Origin: Babylonia areolata
Taxonomy: Eukaryota; Mollusca; Gastropoda; Neogastropoda; Buccinidae
Direction of reading: 5' to 3'
Assembly (NCBI RefSeq): GCF_041734735.1
Contig: NC_134903.1
Coordinates: 2,441,828 to 2,505,827 of the forward strand
Length of the DNA stretch: 64,000 nucleotides
The notes beneath the pieces were generated by a model. That model was given only the letters and a program-made list of their open reading frames with translations, ran no database searches and had not been told where the DNA came from. Made by a program: the position numbers and the translations under genes. Positions 43,916 through 53,900 of the stretch are shown here, one piece after another. Position 1 is the stretch's first letter. Each line of letters opens with the position of its first letter.

Positions 43916-45439
43916 ATGAATAAGAAAATTTACAGCTTCAATAAGGACGCGTCCTATACAACCGGGTATAAAGAAAAAAGAATAAGTTGTACGCGAGTGA
44001 TCTACGTGAACAGCGAATATTCTTTTACCGCCAAGTTTCCCGATGTTTTTCAGTCTTATGCGAACCCCACTATGACTGGGGAGATGAATGCAGCCTGGCT
44101 TGCGTGGAGAAACAACCCGATAGTGTGGTGGCAGAATCAAATCAATTTTGTGGTATGGTGCGCGACCGCCGGGTGTGGAGTAACGGAAGAACATTTTCAA
44201 GCTTCTGATTCGTTTATTCGAGCCGTGTATAGGTTTCATTTTTACTATCAGATTCGGAGGTTATTGGACGAGTTAAAAATCCCGCTACCCACCGACCAAG
44301 CATTTAACATGTATAATAATCCGTTTGATAAAACAGTTTATCAGCGTTTGTGTGCCGAATTTGGGCAGAGGGATTGGAGACAGAAAATAGAAAAGCATGG
44401 CTTTGGTTTGGGAGAATTTATTCAGGCTGAGACCCCCGGTGGGGCTGCACGACAGGCAATGAGAAACAGAGGAGAGGGACCTGTGTTCTTTAGCCCCCAC
44501 GATAAAATCAGACATACGGTGGACATCACCCGGGCTTGGACAACATTTATTCCTGATAAGGGGTTGGGTTTTACACATGCGGGGATAGTTCGTCTCAACG
44601 ATAGCATTCGCACTTATGTGTGGGCTCTAATAGGGTCACAAGCGCAAACGCGCACGAGTATAACAACAAAAGGAACTGGATTTGATGCGCAAAAACAATT
44701 TTTAGCCAATGTTGAAGATGCGATTAATGCCCCCGAAAACCTACAAACGGCGATAAAAAAATACCAGGACGTTCTCCAGTACGCGAGATCCGAAGTAAAC
44801 TTTGCATTTGGTGTTGGCCTTTATATGGCCCCATCTGATATGGCATTGAGGGTTGGTACACACATTAATTATAATAATAAAATTGTCATTGCGACAGAAG
44901 AACAGAATATTGGTGTTAATGATGGATTAAACGAACTACCACACATTGTACCACCTACCCAGAGTGTTTCACCTACCCAAAGTGTTCCACCACCCCAAAG
45001 TGTTCCTGCATACTATTTTGTTGCCCCATCAGGAAAAGCTCTTCAATGGTCTAGAGGTCACTGGGCTCTTGTGCCACCTTCTGATGCAGACTTGGCAATG
45101 CTTGATGCGAGTAATACGGTGCTCGATTATAAATCACACAAGCCTTTGACAACACCGAGGACAGGAGCGGGTGAAACGAGAGTTTTGTTAGGCATTCGCG
45201 GGTGGTTCACTCTTACCTATAGAAATAAAAAATTAATACAAACATCTCGACCAGGATTTGCAATAGCTACCGGTGCTGGTAATAGACCCTTTCTGTATGG
45301 TGCAGGTTCTTCGGATAACAAATTTAAACTCAAACCAGCGAAAGTATCGTACGAAGAAGAGCCAACAACTCACAAAGACTATAAAGTCGCTCTTACTTTT
45401 GGATTGATAGGTGGTATTTACTTTCTCTTCTTTAAATAA
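43916..45439 (+). CDS. Large Polinton accessory protein with C-terminal membrane anchor, 507 aa
   Basis: No named domain recognised. Residues 1-300 are globular with many aromatic residues. About 345-370 is a proline-rich linker made of repeats of the type PPTQSV. A second compact region (about 370-480) follows, and the last 15 residues (LTFGLIGGIYFLFFK) are a membrane segment. Its end overlaps the opposite-strand 374-residue gene by 22 bp. Plausibly a virion surface or entry protein by size and anchor; that is inference. Confidence 0.75.
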   Translation: MNKKIYSFNKDASYTTGYKEKRISCTRVIYVNSEYSFTAKFPDVFQSYANPTMTGEMNAAWLAWRNNPIVWWQNQINFVVWCATAGCGVTEEHFQASDSFIRAVYRFHFYYQIRRLLDELKIPLPTDQAFNMYNNPFDKTVYQRLCAEFGQRDWRQKIEKHGFGLGEFIQAETPGGAARQAMRNRGEGPVFFSPHDKIRHTVDITRAWTTFIPDKGLGFTHAGIVRLNDSIRTYVWALIGSQAQTRTSITTKGTGFDAQKQFLANVEDAINAPENLQTAIKKYQDVLQYARSEVNFAFGVGLYMAPSDMALRVGTHINYNNKIVIATEEQNIGVNDGLNELPHIVPPTQSVSPTQSVPPPQSVPAYYFVAPSGKALQWSRGHWALVPPSDADLAMLDASNTVLDYKSHKPLTTPRTGAGETRVLLGIRGWFTLTYRNKKLIQTSRPGFAIATGAGNRPFLYGAGSSDNKFKLKPAKVSYEEEPTTHKDYKVALTFGLIGGIYFLFFK

Positions 45440-46542
45440 TCAAACAGGAGGAGGCCAGCACCGAGCACGAGTGCCCACAGGTTGTTGGCTAACCACCCAA
45501 CCGCTTTACCCAACGTGCTTAATAACCACGAAACAATAGCCCCAATGACTCCTGGGAGGGCATCAATCGCCTTTAAACCTAATTTTTTAAGTAATTCTCC
45601 CAAATCTTTAAGTCTTTTTCTTATCCAGTTGTCATCTTTTTTACCCGGCGCCCGTGGAGTGCCCCCTCCACCCGTGACGGCCAAAACGATAGTGCTGATA
45701 ATCATACCAAAGGCAGTAAGAATGGAAACGATAGTAATGCCTTGTTCTCTAAAAAGCGTTCGAATACGTTCCGCTAGTGTTGTGTCCTCCTCAAGAATTC
45801 TGTGTATCGTTTCACGCATTCTGCTGATTTGAGATCGCAGCGCTTCTTTGTGTGTTGATATCGCTTCTAGCCGTGCAGCACGCTCGATGTTTAGATCGTC
45901 TAATTGTAAACGCAAGGGTTTGATTTCGCTTTCATCTTTATCAGCTAGTTCCGCAGACTGAATTCTTATTTTTAAAGTTGATATTTCTTCATCCAGGTGA
46001 GAGAGTTTTGAGAGGTTGTCAGAAAGATTACCGCGCTGTCTTTGCATGGCTTTGTCTAAACCTTTGAGTTCACGAATATAACCACCCAGTTCATTGGTGA
46101 GGGGAGGATCATCTATAGTTTTAAGTACTTCATCAATTGTATTTGGTGAGAAATCATCCATCTCAATTTCTTCACCCAGTTTGGCTTCAACCTTTTGGAG
46201 AGCCGCGACCGTTTGGGGTTTTAAGTTTTTCCTCCTCCAGTCTACAAAACCAAGTTCCTCGCGAATAATATTTGCTCCACCAGGTTTTCCCGCTAGTGTT
46301 GAAAGTGCTAGGGGTTGTTTCGTGCGGACGTTAATGATATTAAAATCTGGATTATTTTTTAATCGTAGTGTACCTCTACTATCAAGTTCAAAATTGGTAT
46401 AATTTCGCCCAACATCGGGCTCTTGTCCAAATGCATCATAGTAATCATCAACCGCGCTCTTTAATAATTCTGTTTGCAAGAAACCAGATTCTATTATTCC
46501 ACCTTCTGCGAACCCTTCCGCCATCTCACCACCTTCCGCCAT
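45418..46542 (-). CDS. Polinton coiled-coil/membrane protein, 374 aa
   Basis: Residues about 150-265 are a long coiled coil. REQGITIVSILTAFGMIIST (about 270-290) is a hydrophobic segment, followed by a Gly/Pro linker, amphipathic helices (KRLKDLGELLKKLGLKAI) and a second membrane segment (LWALVLGAGLLLFDYL) with basic end KKRK. I recall very similar proteins in cnidarian Polintons, so this is a conserved accessory family of unknown function. The coiled-coil plus membrane layout would suit membrane remodelling or fusion. It diverges from the capsid gene across a 44-bp gap. Confidence 0.8.
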   Translation of the reverse strand: MAEGGEMAEGFAEGGIIESGFLQTELLKSAVDDYYDAFGQEPDVGRNYTNFELDSRGTLRLKNNPDFNIINVRTKQPLALSTLAGKPGGANIIREELGFVDWRRKNLKPQTVAALQKVEAKLGEEIEMDDFSPNTIDEVLKTIDDPPLTNELGGYIRELKGLDKAMQRQRGNLSDNLSKLSHLDEEISTLKIRIQSAELADKDESEIKPLRLQLDDLNIERAARLEAISTHKEALRSQISRMRETIHRILEEDTTLAERIRTLFREQGITIVSILTAFGMIISTIVLAVTGGGGTPRAPGKKDDNWIRKRLKDLGELLKKLGLKAIDALPGVIGAIVSWLLSTLGKAVGWLANNLWALVLGAGLLLFDYLKKRK

Positions 46543-46586
46543 ATTAAACTTATAATATAAAGTTATATCTATATAAAACCAAAAAA
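46543..46586. promoter_or_regulatory. Divergent promoter between coiled-coil and capsid genes
   Basis: The 44-bp AT-rich gap between two start codons contains TATAATATAAAG and TATCTATATAAAACC, giving TATA-like boxes in both directions. It is the only intergenic space available to both genes. Confidence 0.55.
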
Positions 46587-47834
46587 ATGAGTGGAAGAAA
46601 GCTTAATCCAATGAGAAGTTTGCGGGAGCCGCGGGGGATAAAGGGCGTGCGGCAGACTGTCGTGATTACTAACAATCCGTCAACTATCGATCAGAATCAA
46701 CAACTTCTTGTACGCTTTCCTAATTTAGGTGTTGATGATGTGATCGTTCCGGGGAGTGTTCGGCTAGCATTCAAAATTTCTTTGACTTCTACCACAGATG
46801 TGAACAGAACACTCGTTGATAATATTGGTAGAGCCATAGTACGTAAAACAACCATTCGCATTTCCGGTAATGAAATCATGAGCGTTGAAGATAGTGATGT
46901 ATTTTATACTTATGGAGATCTTTGGCGAACTCGACAAGAACGAAGAAACGCCGTTTATCAAGGTATTGACTTAACTACACACCGTAATGTGACACGATTG
47001 CGTATTAACGCGGATAATGGAGATGACACTATCGCTAGAGATGCCGCCATTGCGGAGGCTTATGGTAATCGATTTTGTATTCCGCTTGATTTCGAATTGC
47101 TAGAATCTCATGCACCATTTTATCAGAGTGCTCTCGGCGATCGCCTGGAGTATGAACTTACCTTTAACGCTTATAGCAAGGTTATCCGCAGCACAGACCC
47201 GGATGCATCCTATACGATAGAAGGGATTAGTCTCGAGTTTGAGAAAGTCACACAACCCGAACTTGCGAGACAGATAGCCGGTTATTATTCAGGTAGGCTC
47301 GCTATTTTATTTGATAGAATACTACGACATCGTAAAATTCCTCTGGACAAATCTGACACACTCTGGAATATTAATCTCAACGTGCCGGCAAAAAGTATGA
47401 AGGGTGTACTGCTGTTGTTTGATGAGTATTACAATCCTAAGATCGATAAGGTTGAAGTGACGATCGAAGGTGTGCCCAATCAACTGTTTAGTCAAGGTAT
47501 GCGTTCCTATCAACAATGGGATGAAATCAGAAAGTTTTTCGGAACGCAAAAACGCGACCCCGAAGTAGACAAAGTGGTAAAAGATTTAGAACTAGCGGAT
47601 GTCACAATCGGTGAATATTTCACGAATAATTATGCTCTTTGGTTGGATATGCGCACCACAGATGATAATTCTCTTCACGGGAGTGGACGTCGTATCGAAA
47701 ATGCGTCTGAAGGCATTACAATTCAGATTCAGAAAAAAGCTGAAACGGCAGAACCGCTAAATGCGTATGTATTTGTAATTATGGATGGACAATTAAATAT
47801 AGAAGATGGAAGATTTGTCGAGGCTGTTTACTAA
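46587..47834 (+). CDS. Polinton major capsid protein (double jelly roll), 415 aa
   Basis: Forms the hexon-like trimers of the icosahedral shell in Polinton-type viruses. Length and several segments fit the family: a basic N-terminus, VPGSVRLAFKISL early, VEDSDVFYTYGDLW, FCIPLDFELLESHAPFY and a C-terminal VFVIMDGQLNI. Predicted strands alternate with loops as expected of two jelly rolls. It is immediately followed by, and overlaps by 29 bp, the packaging ATPase, the standard Polinton neighbour. Confidence 0.88.
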   Translation: MSGRKLNPMRSLREPRGIKGVRQTVVITNNPSTIDQNQQLLVRFPNLGVDDVIVPGSVRLAFKISLTSTTDVNRTLVDNIGRAIVRKTTIRISGNEIMSVEDSDVFYTYGDLWRTRQERRNAVYQGIDLTTHRNVTRLRINADNGDDTIARDAAIAEAYGNRFCIPLDFELLESHAPFYQSALGDRLEYELTFNAYSKVIRSTDPDASYTIEGISLEFEKVTQPELARQIAGYYSGRLAILFDRILRHRKIPLDKSDTLWNINLNVPAKSMKGVLLLFDEYYNPKIDKVEVTIEGVPNQLFSQGMRSYQQWDEIRKFFGTQKRDPEVDKVVKDLELADVTIGEYFTNNYALWLDMRTTDDNSLHGSGRRIENASEGITIQIQKKAETAEPLNAYVFVIMDGQLNIEDGRFVEAVY

Positions 47835-48420
47835 AGAAGCACATTCCGCAATTATTTGCGGGCAAACTGGGTGTGGCAAGACCGAATTTATTTTAGATTT
47901 ATTACAAACGACATATCGTGGTGTGTTCGAGAATATTGTAATTCTATGCCCTACTCTCGAATATAATAAAGCCTATCGATCCCGAGTGTGGGTAAGAAAG
48001 GACCGCGGGGTATACACCGTTAATCCCGGTGATAAACTTCACGAATGGCTTGGGCTGTTTTTTGAAATATTTGCCGGGGAGCCAACGTTGTACATCATCG
48101 ATGACTGTAGTGACTTAAAGGCTCTTACTCAAAAGAAGCAAATGTTGAGTAAACTCGCATTTTCTGGAAGACACGCGAAACAGTCTGTGTGGGTGTTGAC
48201 TCAGAAATACAACTCGGTTCTTACTGACCTTCGCGAACAAACAAAATGGGTGGCTTTATTTCACTGTAAGGATAGGGACTCGTTTGATGAGTGTTTAAGA
48301 GAAAACGATGTCATTCCAACACAAAATGAACGTAAAGAGGTTAGGAAATCATTGGCAAATACCAAACACTCCAAGTTGATATTAAAAACTGATCAACCAG
48401 TTGCATATAAAATTTGCTAG
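47806..48420 (+). CDS. Polinton genome-packaging ATPase (FtsK/HerA type), 204 aa
   Basis: Drives DNA into the capsid. The Walker A motif GQTGCGKTE is at about residues 19-27 and Walker B LYIIDDCS at about 104-111, followed by a sensor-like VWVLTQKYNSV. Length and motif spacing match the A32-like ATPases of Polintons and related viruses. It lies between the capsid gene and a small conserved gene, overlapping both. Confidence 0.92.
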   Translation: MEDLSRLFTKEAHSAIICGQTGCGKTEFILDLLQTTYRGVFENIVILCPTLEYNKAYRSRVWVRKDRGVYTVNPGDKLHEWLGLFFEIFAGEPTLYIIDDCSDLKALTQKKQMLSKLAFSGRHAKQSVWVLTQKYNSVLTDLREQTKWVALFHCKDRDSFDECLRENDVIPTQNERKEVRKSLANTKHSKLILKTDQPVAYKIC

Positions 48421-49022
48421 TAATAATCAACAGCTGTTTAACAATGCTTAACAGTTCCTTAGCACTGGTTAGCAATTTCTTAACACTGGTTAGCAATTTC
48501 TTAACACTTTTAGTCGTTGGATTTGTAGTTTTTTATTATTTTAAACTTAAAAGGAGATATATAGAATATAAGAAGAAGATGGACCCATTACTATCCGAGG
48601 ATCCCAAACGCGACAGGCTTATGGCGGTGGTCTCAGCCGGTGGAGCAAAAGAATATTTAGGGAAAGAGTTTAGTGTTGATAAAATCGAAGCGATGAAAGA
48701 TGTGGATATAGACAAGCTTTATACGAGATACGAAGCGAGTTTAGGATCGATGATTACAAAATCACTCGGTAATACAATTATACAACTGTATACCAGAGCA
48801 GTTTGTATGTATCTCCCAATTGATGATCAAACAAAATTAAATAGTGATCTCGAGCAAGATCCATTCCTGGGACATGCGCTTAACAGTTTTACTTGCGAAC
48901 TATATCACAGATTTGGCATGTTCTTAGCTCCGCTCACCACAGCTGTAACTACTGTTAAACATTGTCAATTTAATAAATATAATGGAGGAAGTAACGAAAC
49001 CGAAGAATCAGAAGAAAGTTGA
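48414..49022 (+). CDS. Conserved Polinton protein with N-terminal membrane segment, up to 202 aa
   Basis: The longest frame starts inside the ATPase gene and begins with a hydrophobic stretch (VSNFLTLLVVGFVVFYYF). An internal methionine (about residue 56, MDPLLSEDPKRDRLM) starts the part that I recall as conserved in other animal Polintons, ending in ELYHRFGMFLAPLTTAVTT and HCQF. Either start may be used. A 16-bp duplication in the 5' part (TTAGCAATTTCTTAACACTG) encodes the repeated VSNFLTL. Function unknown. Confidence 0.75.
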   Translation: MLVIINSCLTMLNSSLALVSNFLTLVSNFLTLLVVGFVVFYYFKLKRRYIEYKKKMDPLLSEDPKRDRLMAVVSAGGAKEYLGKEFSVDKIEAMKDVDIDKLYTRYEASLGSMITKSLGNTIIQLYTRAVCMYLPIDDQTKLNSDLEQDPFLGHALNSFTCELYHRFGMFLAPLTTAVTTVKHCQFNKYNGGSNETEESEES

Positions 49023-49272
49023 AGCGGGTCGAAAAGGTGCTGCTGCTAGAAAAGCAAAACATGAAGAACTTCTCGAAAAACTTCGAAAAGCGAAAGATGA
49101 ACAACAACAAGAACCATCATCATCGAGGAGACCAGATCACGTTTTTATCAATCCCTTGTACATTGCTGCTGCGATGATAATAGGTTGTGGTGTTTACATA
49201 TATTTTAATCGGTCGAAAAAACCACCACCACAACCTGTGGTAACAAAACCCAACCCATTTATCATGTATTGA
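48982..49272 (+). CDS. Small basic single-pass membrane protein, 96 aa
   Basis: Lys/Arg/Glu-rich helical N-terminus (residues 1-45, including EAGRKGAAARKAKHEELLEK), a membrane helix NPLYIAAAMIIGCGVYIYF (about 57-75) and a Pro-rich tail. It overlaps the preceding gene by 41 bp. The basic part could bind DNA or capsid while anchored to a membrane; speculative. Confidence 0.75.
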   Translation: MEEVTKPKNQKKVEAGRKGAAARKAKHEELLEKLRKAKDEQQQEPSSSRRPDHVFINPLYIAAAMIIGCGVYIYFNRSKKPPPQPVVTKPNPFIMY

Positions 49273-49303
49273 ACATTAATTTGTACACAATTTATAAACA
49301 ACA

Positions 49304-49546
49304 ATGGCAACGCCAAATATAAACGGTAAAGAAATTGCAAACACTGTATACCACGCGGTTGTGGTCAGCGCATTGGCCGCTGGTTACTCGAGATTGACAA
49401 AATTAATATTTACGAAAGCCCCGACACCTAGACTGGCTTTCAACCTCGAAGATATCGGGATGGTCACTTTGGATATAGCCCTCGCTATGGCTACGAAGGA
49501 TATGTTGGAAAAACAAGGTATTCTCCCACATGATATTTTGAAGTAA
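49304..49546 (+). CDS. Conserved small Polinton protein, 80 aa
   Basis: Residues 10-28 (ANTVYHAVVVSALAAGYSR) and 50-63 (IGMVTLDIALAMATK) are hydrophobic helices. GYSRLTKLIF and ALAMATKDMLEKQGILP are segments I recall from other animal Polintons. Preceded by ACAACAATGG, a good eukaryotic start context. Function unknown. Confidence 0.78.
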   Translation: MATPNINGKEIANTVYHAVVVSALAAGYSRLTKLIFTKAPTPRLAFNLEDIGMVTLDIALAMATKDMLEKQGILPHDILK

Positions 49547-49567
49547 TAATAATATCATCATTATAGT

Positions 49568-49984
49568 ATGGCATCAGTAGCGTTACTCGTTGGTGGGGCA
49601 GTAGTAAACGCTTTAGCATTTACCGGAAGTAATTTTTTATTTAGTAAACTGGGGTCTTCAGACGCGTTAGAAGAACAGAAACGACACAACAAAGCGCAAG
49701 AACAACTTCAGGCAGCAACCGCAGAATGGCAGAAAGAGAGGATTCAACGTTTAGATTATATCAATGAAAAACTAAGACAACAACAACATGCTGTGAACAC
49801 GTTTAAGGATGTGGATATGGCTATGCAAGAATATTATAAAGTGATGGGGGAGCCACTACCCCCTCTTTCTCATAAACCCCAACTTTCAGATTTTTATACA
49901 CCCTCAGAGGGACAAAAAGATCGAGAATACGTATTTATTATCATGACCATGGTCATTTTTGGTTTTGCGATTTCAAAATATTAA
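49568..49984 (+). CDS. Conserved Polinton coiled-coil protein, 138 aa
   Basis: The N-terminal hydrophobic segment MASVALLVGGAVVNALAF is followed by a charged helix (about 30-80), then LSDFYTPSEGQKDREY and a C-terminal membrane helix (VFIIMTMVIFGFAI). The start and the DFYTPSEGQKDRE motif recur in other animal Polintons as I remember them. It probably acts at the virion or host membrane; unproven. Confidence 0.78.
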   Translation: MASVALLVGGAVVNALAFTGSNFLFSKLGSSDALEEQKRHNKAQEQLQAATAEWQKERIQRLDYINEKLRQQQHAVNTFKDVDMAMQEYYKVMGEPLPPLSHKPQLSDFYTPSEGQKDREYVFIIMTMVIFGFAISKY

Positions 49985-50005
49985 ACATTTACTTTCTTAA
50001 ATAAA

Positions 50006-50929
50006 ATGGAAAAGATCTATTACAGCCCAAGCGGTTATTGGAAGGGTTATTCGGCGATTAAAAAACTCGCGAAAGCAGCCAAGGTGTCTGAGGATGAGGC
50101 TAGAAAATGGTTACAAAAACAAGCTATATGGCAAATTTATCTACCCCCTCCAAAGTATATTCCGAGAGCAAAATTTGATATTACTATCCCAAATGAGGTT
50201 CATCAGGCTGACCTTTTATTTTTACCCTATGACAGAATCAGGCGTAAGACGTATAAGTATGCGCTGACTGTCGTTGATGTTGCAAGTCGATATAAAGAAG
50301 CCGAACCCCTAACAACGAAAGACAGCGTCGAAGTGGCGGCCGCTTTTTTACGTATTTATGACCGTAGCCCTTTGAAGTTGCCCAAACTTCTTCAGGTAGA
50401 TCCTGGCCGAGAGTTTATGGGTGCTGTGAACAAAATTTTTAAAAAAGTAAGGCGTGGAAAGACACACAGAAGCCAGGCTATTGTAGAAAGATTTAATCGT
50501 ACGCTGGCAGAACGATTGTTTAGTCATCAATATGTGGCTGAAATGAAATCGCCGAATCGATCAACAGAATGGGTCACTAGATTACCGGCTGTTGTGGCTG
50601 CATTGAATAATGAGGTGACGAGACTTATTGGTAAGAAACCGTCGGTCGCAATAAAGGCCAAATCGGTAGAAGCCGAATCCTCTGCACCGACTAAAGATGA
50701 TAAAGGAGAGTTACCGCCTGATGCGCAAGTTCGGTACTTGTATGAGCCTGGTGAGCTCGAGGGTGGAGCTCGCAAACGAGCAACGGATCCCGTTTGGTCT
50801 CTTAAAGTTTATAATATTAAGCGTATGATGCCCGGCGATCCTATTCTTTATTATTTACAAAATGGCCCATCCAGAGGGTTTGTACACGAAGAGCTTATGG
50901 TTGTTCCTCACGATACAGAAATACCATAG
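50006..50929 (+). CDS. Polinton integrase (retroviral rve type), 307 aa
   Basis: Inserts the element by a DDE-type strand-transfer reaction. The core has HQADLLF (Asp about residue 69), LQVDPGREFMG (Asp about 132) and AIVERFNRTLAERLF (Glu about 161). A helical N-terminal domain precedes it, and a chromodomain/SH3-like C-terminal part (PVWSLKVYNIKRMMPGDPIL) follows. Its 3' end overlaps the tail of PolB on the other strand by 22 bp. Confidence 0.93.
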   Translation: MEKIYYSPSGYWKGYSAIKKLAKAAKVSEDEARKWLQKQAIWQIYLPPPKYIPRAKFDITIPNEVHQADLLFLPYDRIRRKTYKYALTVVDVASRYKEAEPLTTKDSVEVAAAFLRIYDRSPLKLPKLLQVDPGREFMGAVNKIFKKVRRGKTHRSQAIVERFNRTLAERLFSHQYVAEMKSPNRSTEWVTRLPAVVAALNNEVTRLIGKKPSVAIKAKSVEAESSAPTKDDKGELPPDAQVRYLYEPGELEGGARKRATDPVWSLKVYNIKRMMPGDPILYYLQNGPSRGFVHEELMVVPHDTEIP

Positions 50930-53900
50930 TGCCCGTAGGCGTAAGATGTAATACCATCATCTAGCCAATAGCGTTTGGAATCGTACGGTGAGAGTGATGT
51001 CTTCATTTGCTTGATCGTGTACATCTTGTGCTTATACGATCTGAACGTTCTCATACTATTAGTAAATTGAACAGATCGATCAATACACTCCTTATACATA
51101 TCGGGTTCAATTTCATCCTTCACCACACATTTTTTTATGCCCTTGGCTTTCTTGATAACTGATCCATCATCCGCTACAACCGAATACATCTTTGAGCGCA
51201 AGCCGCAGAATTGTCGGATCGGTTTACATCCGAGCTCACTTTTCATGTATCCTGGCACTTTCTCTATCGATTTATCATACAATGGATGATCTTTTGGAAA
51301 ATTACTGCGGTCATGTACATTATCATCCATACCAGCGATAAAATCCTCGCATTCTACGTGGAGAATGAATGAATCGGTATCAGTATATAACAACCTGCAT
51401 CCATATTTTTTCTTGTAGTGGTTGTAATACAAATCATACATGAGATACTTTGATAGGTCGAGAATGGCCATCCCGATATAGATAGGTTTATTGAGCACAA
51501 GCTTATTTTTTTTGTAGTGAATCGCTAGAAGTTTCTCGTTGATGATCATATGATCGACATAAGCTGGTTTGTTTATTAGTTTGCGTGCCTTGTCCTCTTC
51601 ATCTAACTTGAATAATTTGATATTCGTTCTCATTCTGATATTTTCCATAGTTTTACCAAATACCGAGTTGTTCATTAATTTATACAGATCTTTATCGGCA
51701 TCGTTAGTAGCGGCTTGTCTCAGTTTGGTGTTCATCATTATATAGGGCGCCATCCAGGGACTTTGATTAAACTTTAACACTTTTGTGATTTTAGTTACTT
51801 TCATGCCAAGTTGCGTGTATAGTTTGAGATTTCTATAGTGAACGACATAACCAACCTTATTCCATAGATTCGGAACTAATTTTCTCGTTTCCTTTCCGCG
51901 CATCTCGAGTTTTTCACGAAGGCGTCGTTGATAGGGTGAGAGGTTTTCGAGTTTTATTTCTATTTTCTCAGGAGCTAGGGGATAATCGTTATGTTCGTCG
52001 TGTAATTCCTCAGGGTACTCGATATCACACTCCACAATATATCCCGTCTCATCATCGTCGGGGTGATTTAGAATCTTTTCGAGATTAGCATCGTTATCCC
52101 AGATAAATCCACCCGTGGGTAAAGCTTGTAACATCGCCCAACCATACAAGTTGTTCGCGTCGAGATACATGATATACGAATCCGTTTTTTCAGGTCTGTA
52201 ATCTTTCATATACTTGTTATTAGCCTCCGCGTATCTTCTTACAGTCATACTGATTCCACCGCGTATTCCCGCCTCTATCATGTTATATTGTTCGATATCC
52301 GTCAACAGTTCGAGTTCTATTCCCGTACTCTTGAGTAAAGCATCCCAAGACATTCCGGGAAGCGTGTAATAATGAACAGGATCGAGATTATGAGTTCGCA
52401 AACACGTATTTCTAAAATTCTGGAACACATCGGCAAGTAACAGCACATCAGTGACTAAGTACAGATCGTTATAATCACCTAGATTCTTACATTTAAACTT
52501 CTTCCACACATTCTTGGCATGCTTGTGGTCACTTTCTGATATATCCGTGTTGTTAAGTTTACTAAAGAAATGACTTTTCTTTGGTAGTTTCGTATCTTCG
52601 TATTTACTCCAATCGGTAATATATTCGTACGGAAAGACTCCTTTTCTCGTAACGAGCTTGAACTCCTCCTCATCTGTGAAATGTTTGCGCGTTAAAAACT
52701 TCTTATCATCCGGAAGGTTCTTCGCAAGCTGGTCGAGACTCGAACTCAGGAATGCGAAACTATCTAAAAACTTCAACCTTCCCCAACTGAATGTGATGTA
52801 CTTCTCTTTATTATTCGCGATACACGTAATTCTACCACCACCTTTGTTCGCGAGCTCCGAAATGATCGCGTGAGAGTCGTAACCTTTGAGGTTGTGAAAT
52901 AATACCGACAACACAAATTCGTCGGGTTTTATTCTCAATTTAAGATTACACGATGCATGCGCGGCACCTCTATAGTTCCCTGTGATATGGTCATGATCTC
53001 TTACTTTATCATTTGCGGGTAGTTCCCCTCTACATATCCAACAAACTCGTTCGTTTTCAAACGATTCGTTATCTTTTTTGGTCATCTTTATTGGAACTGG
53101 TTTTTTCAATTCCTTGACAGTATGATAATATATTCTTTGAAGTTTTTCGAGAAAATGACTGACCGCATTCTCACCACGAAATAGTTGCGGTTTGTACGCC
53201 CTTCCATCAGACCTAACATGCACAAACCCGTATGTCGAGATGATGTGTTCGCTTTCTTTGATGGTATTATTCGAATGGGAATCGTCTTTTATTTCTTTAC
53301 AAATCGCCTCAAAATCAGCATATATCACATCACTAACTTGCATTTGTTTTTGAAAATTGGTAAATTTGATCATTTTTGTCTTCTCCGATGGCATCTCAAC
53401 GCGAGAATAGTTCTTGTGGTTGATCTGCGCGCATCGCTTAATATGTTCTTCTAAAAGTTCTGATGATGTTGTACCTGTCAAGCAATACTCACAAAAGTAC
53501 ATGGCTGCTTTGTGTTTGTTTGTATTACTCAGTAGTCTGTTAAAATTCTTAATATAAGTATAATGTTGTCCACCATTTTCATTTTCTATAATAAGAAGTT
53601 TAATACGCTCCATGTTGGTGGGTTGTTTTGATATTCTTGCGCGTTCAATCGTTTTATTTTTTAAATAGTATACATTAATAGCAATATTATTTTGAGTCTC
53701 GATCCTTGTAATTTGTTTTATTGGTGTAGGAAAGTCAATATTTTCAAAATTAAACCCATCATCAGAAGGATAGGAATAAGTTAAATTAGAATTCGCTTTT
53801 GCTGGAAACTTGTGTGCACGTAAACAATGTCTTATACATTGATCATCTTTATTTTTAATATTAATCACAGCTCTTTTATTTTTTAACCACTGTGGTGATT

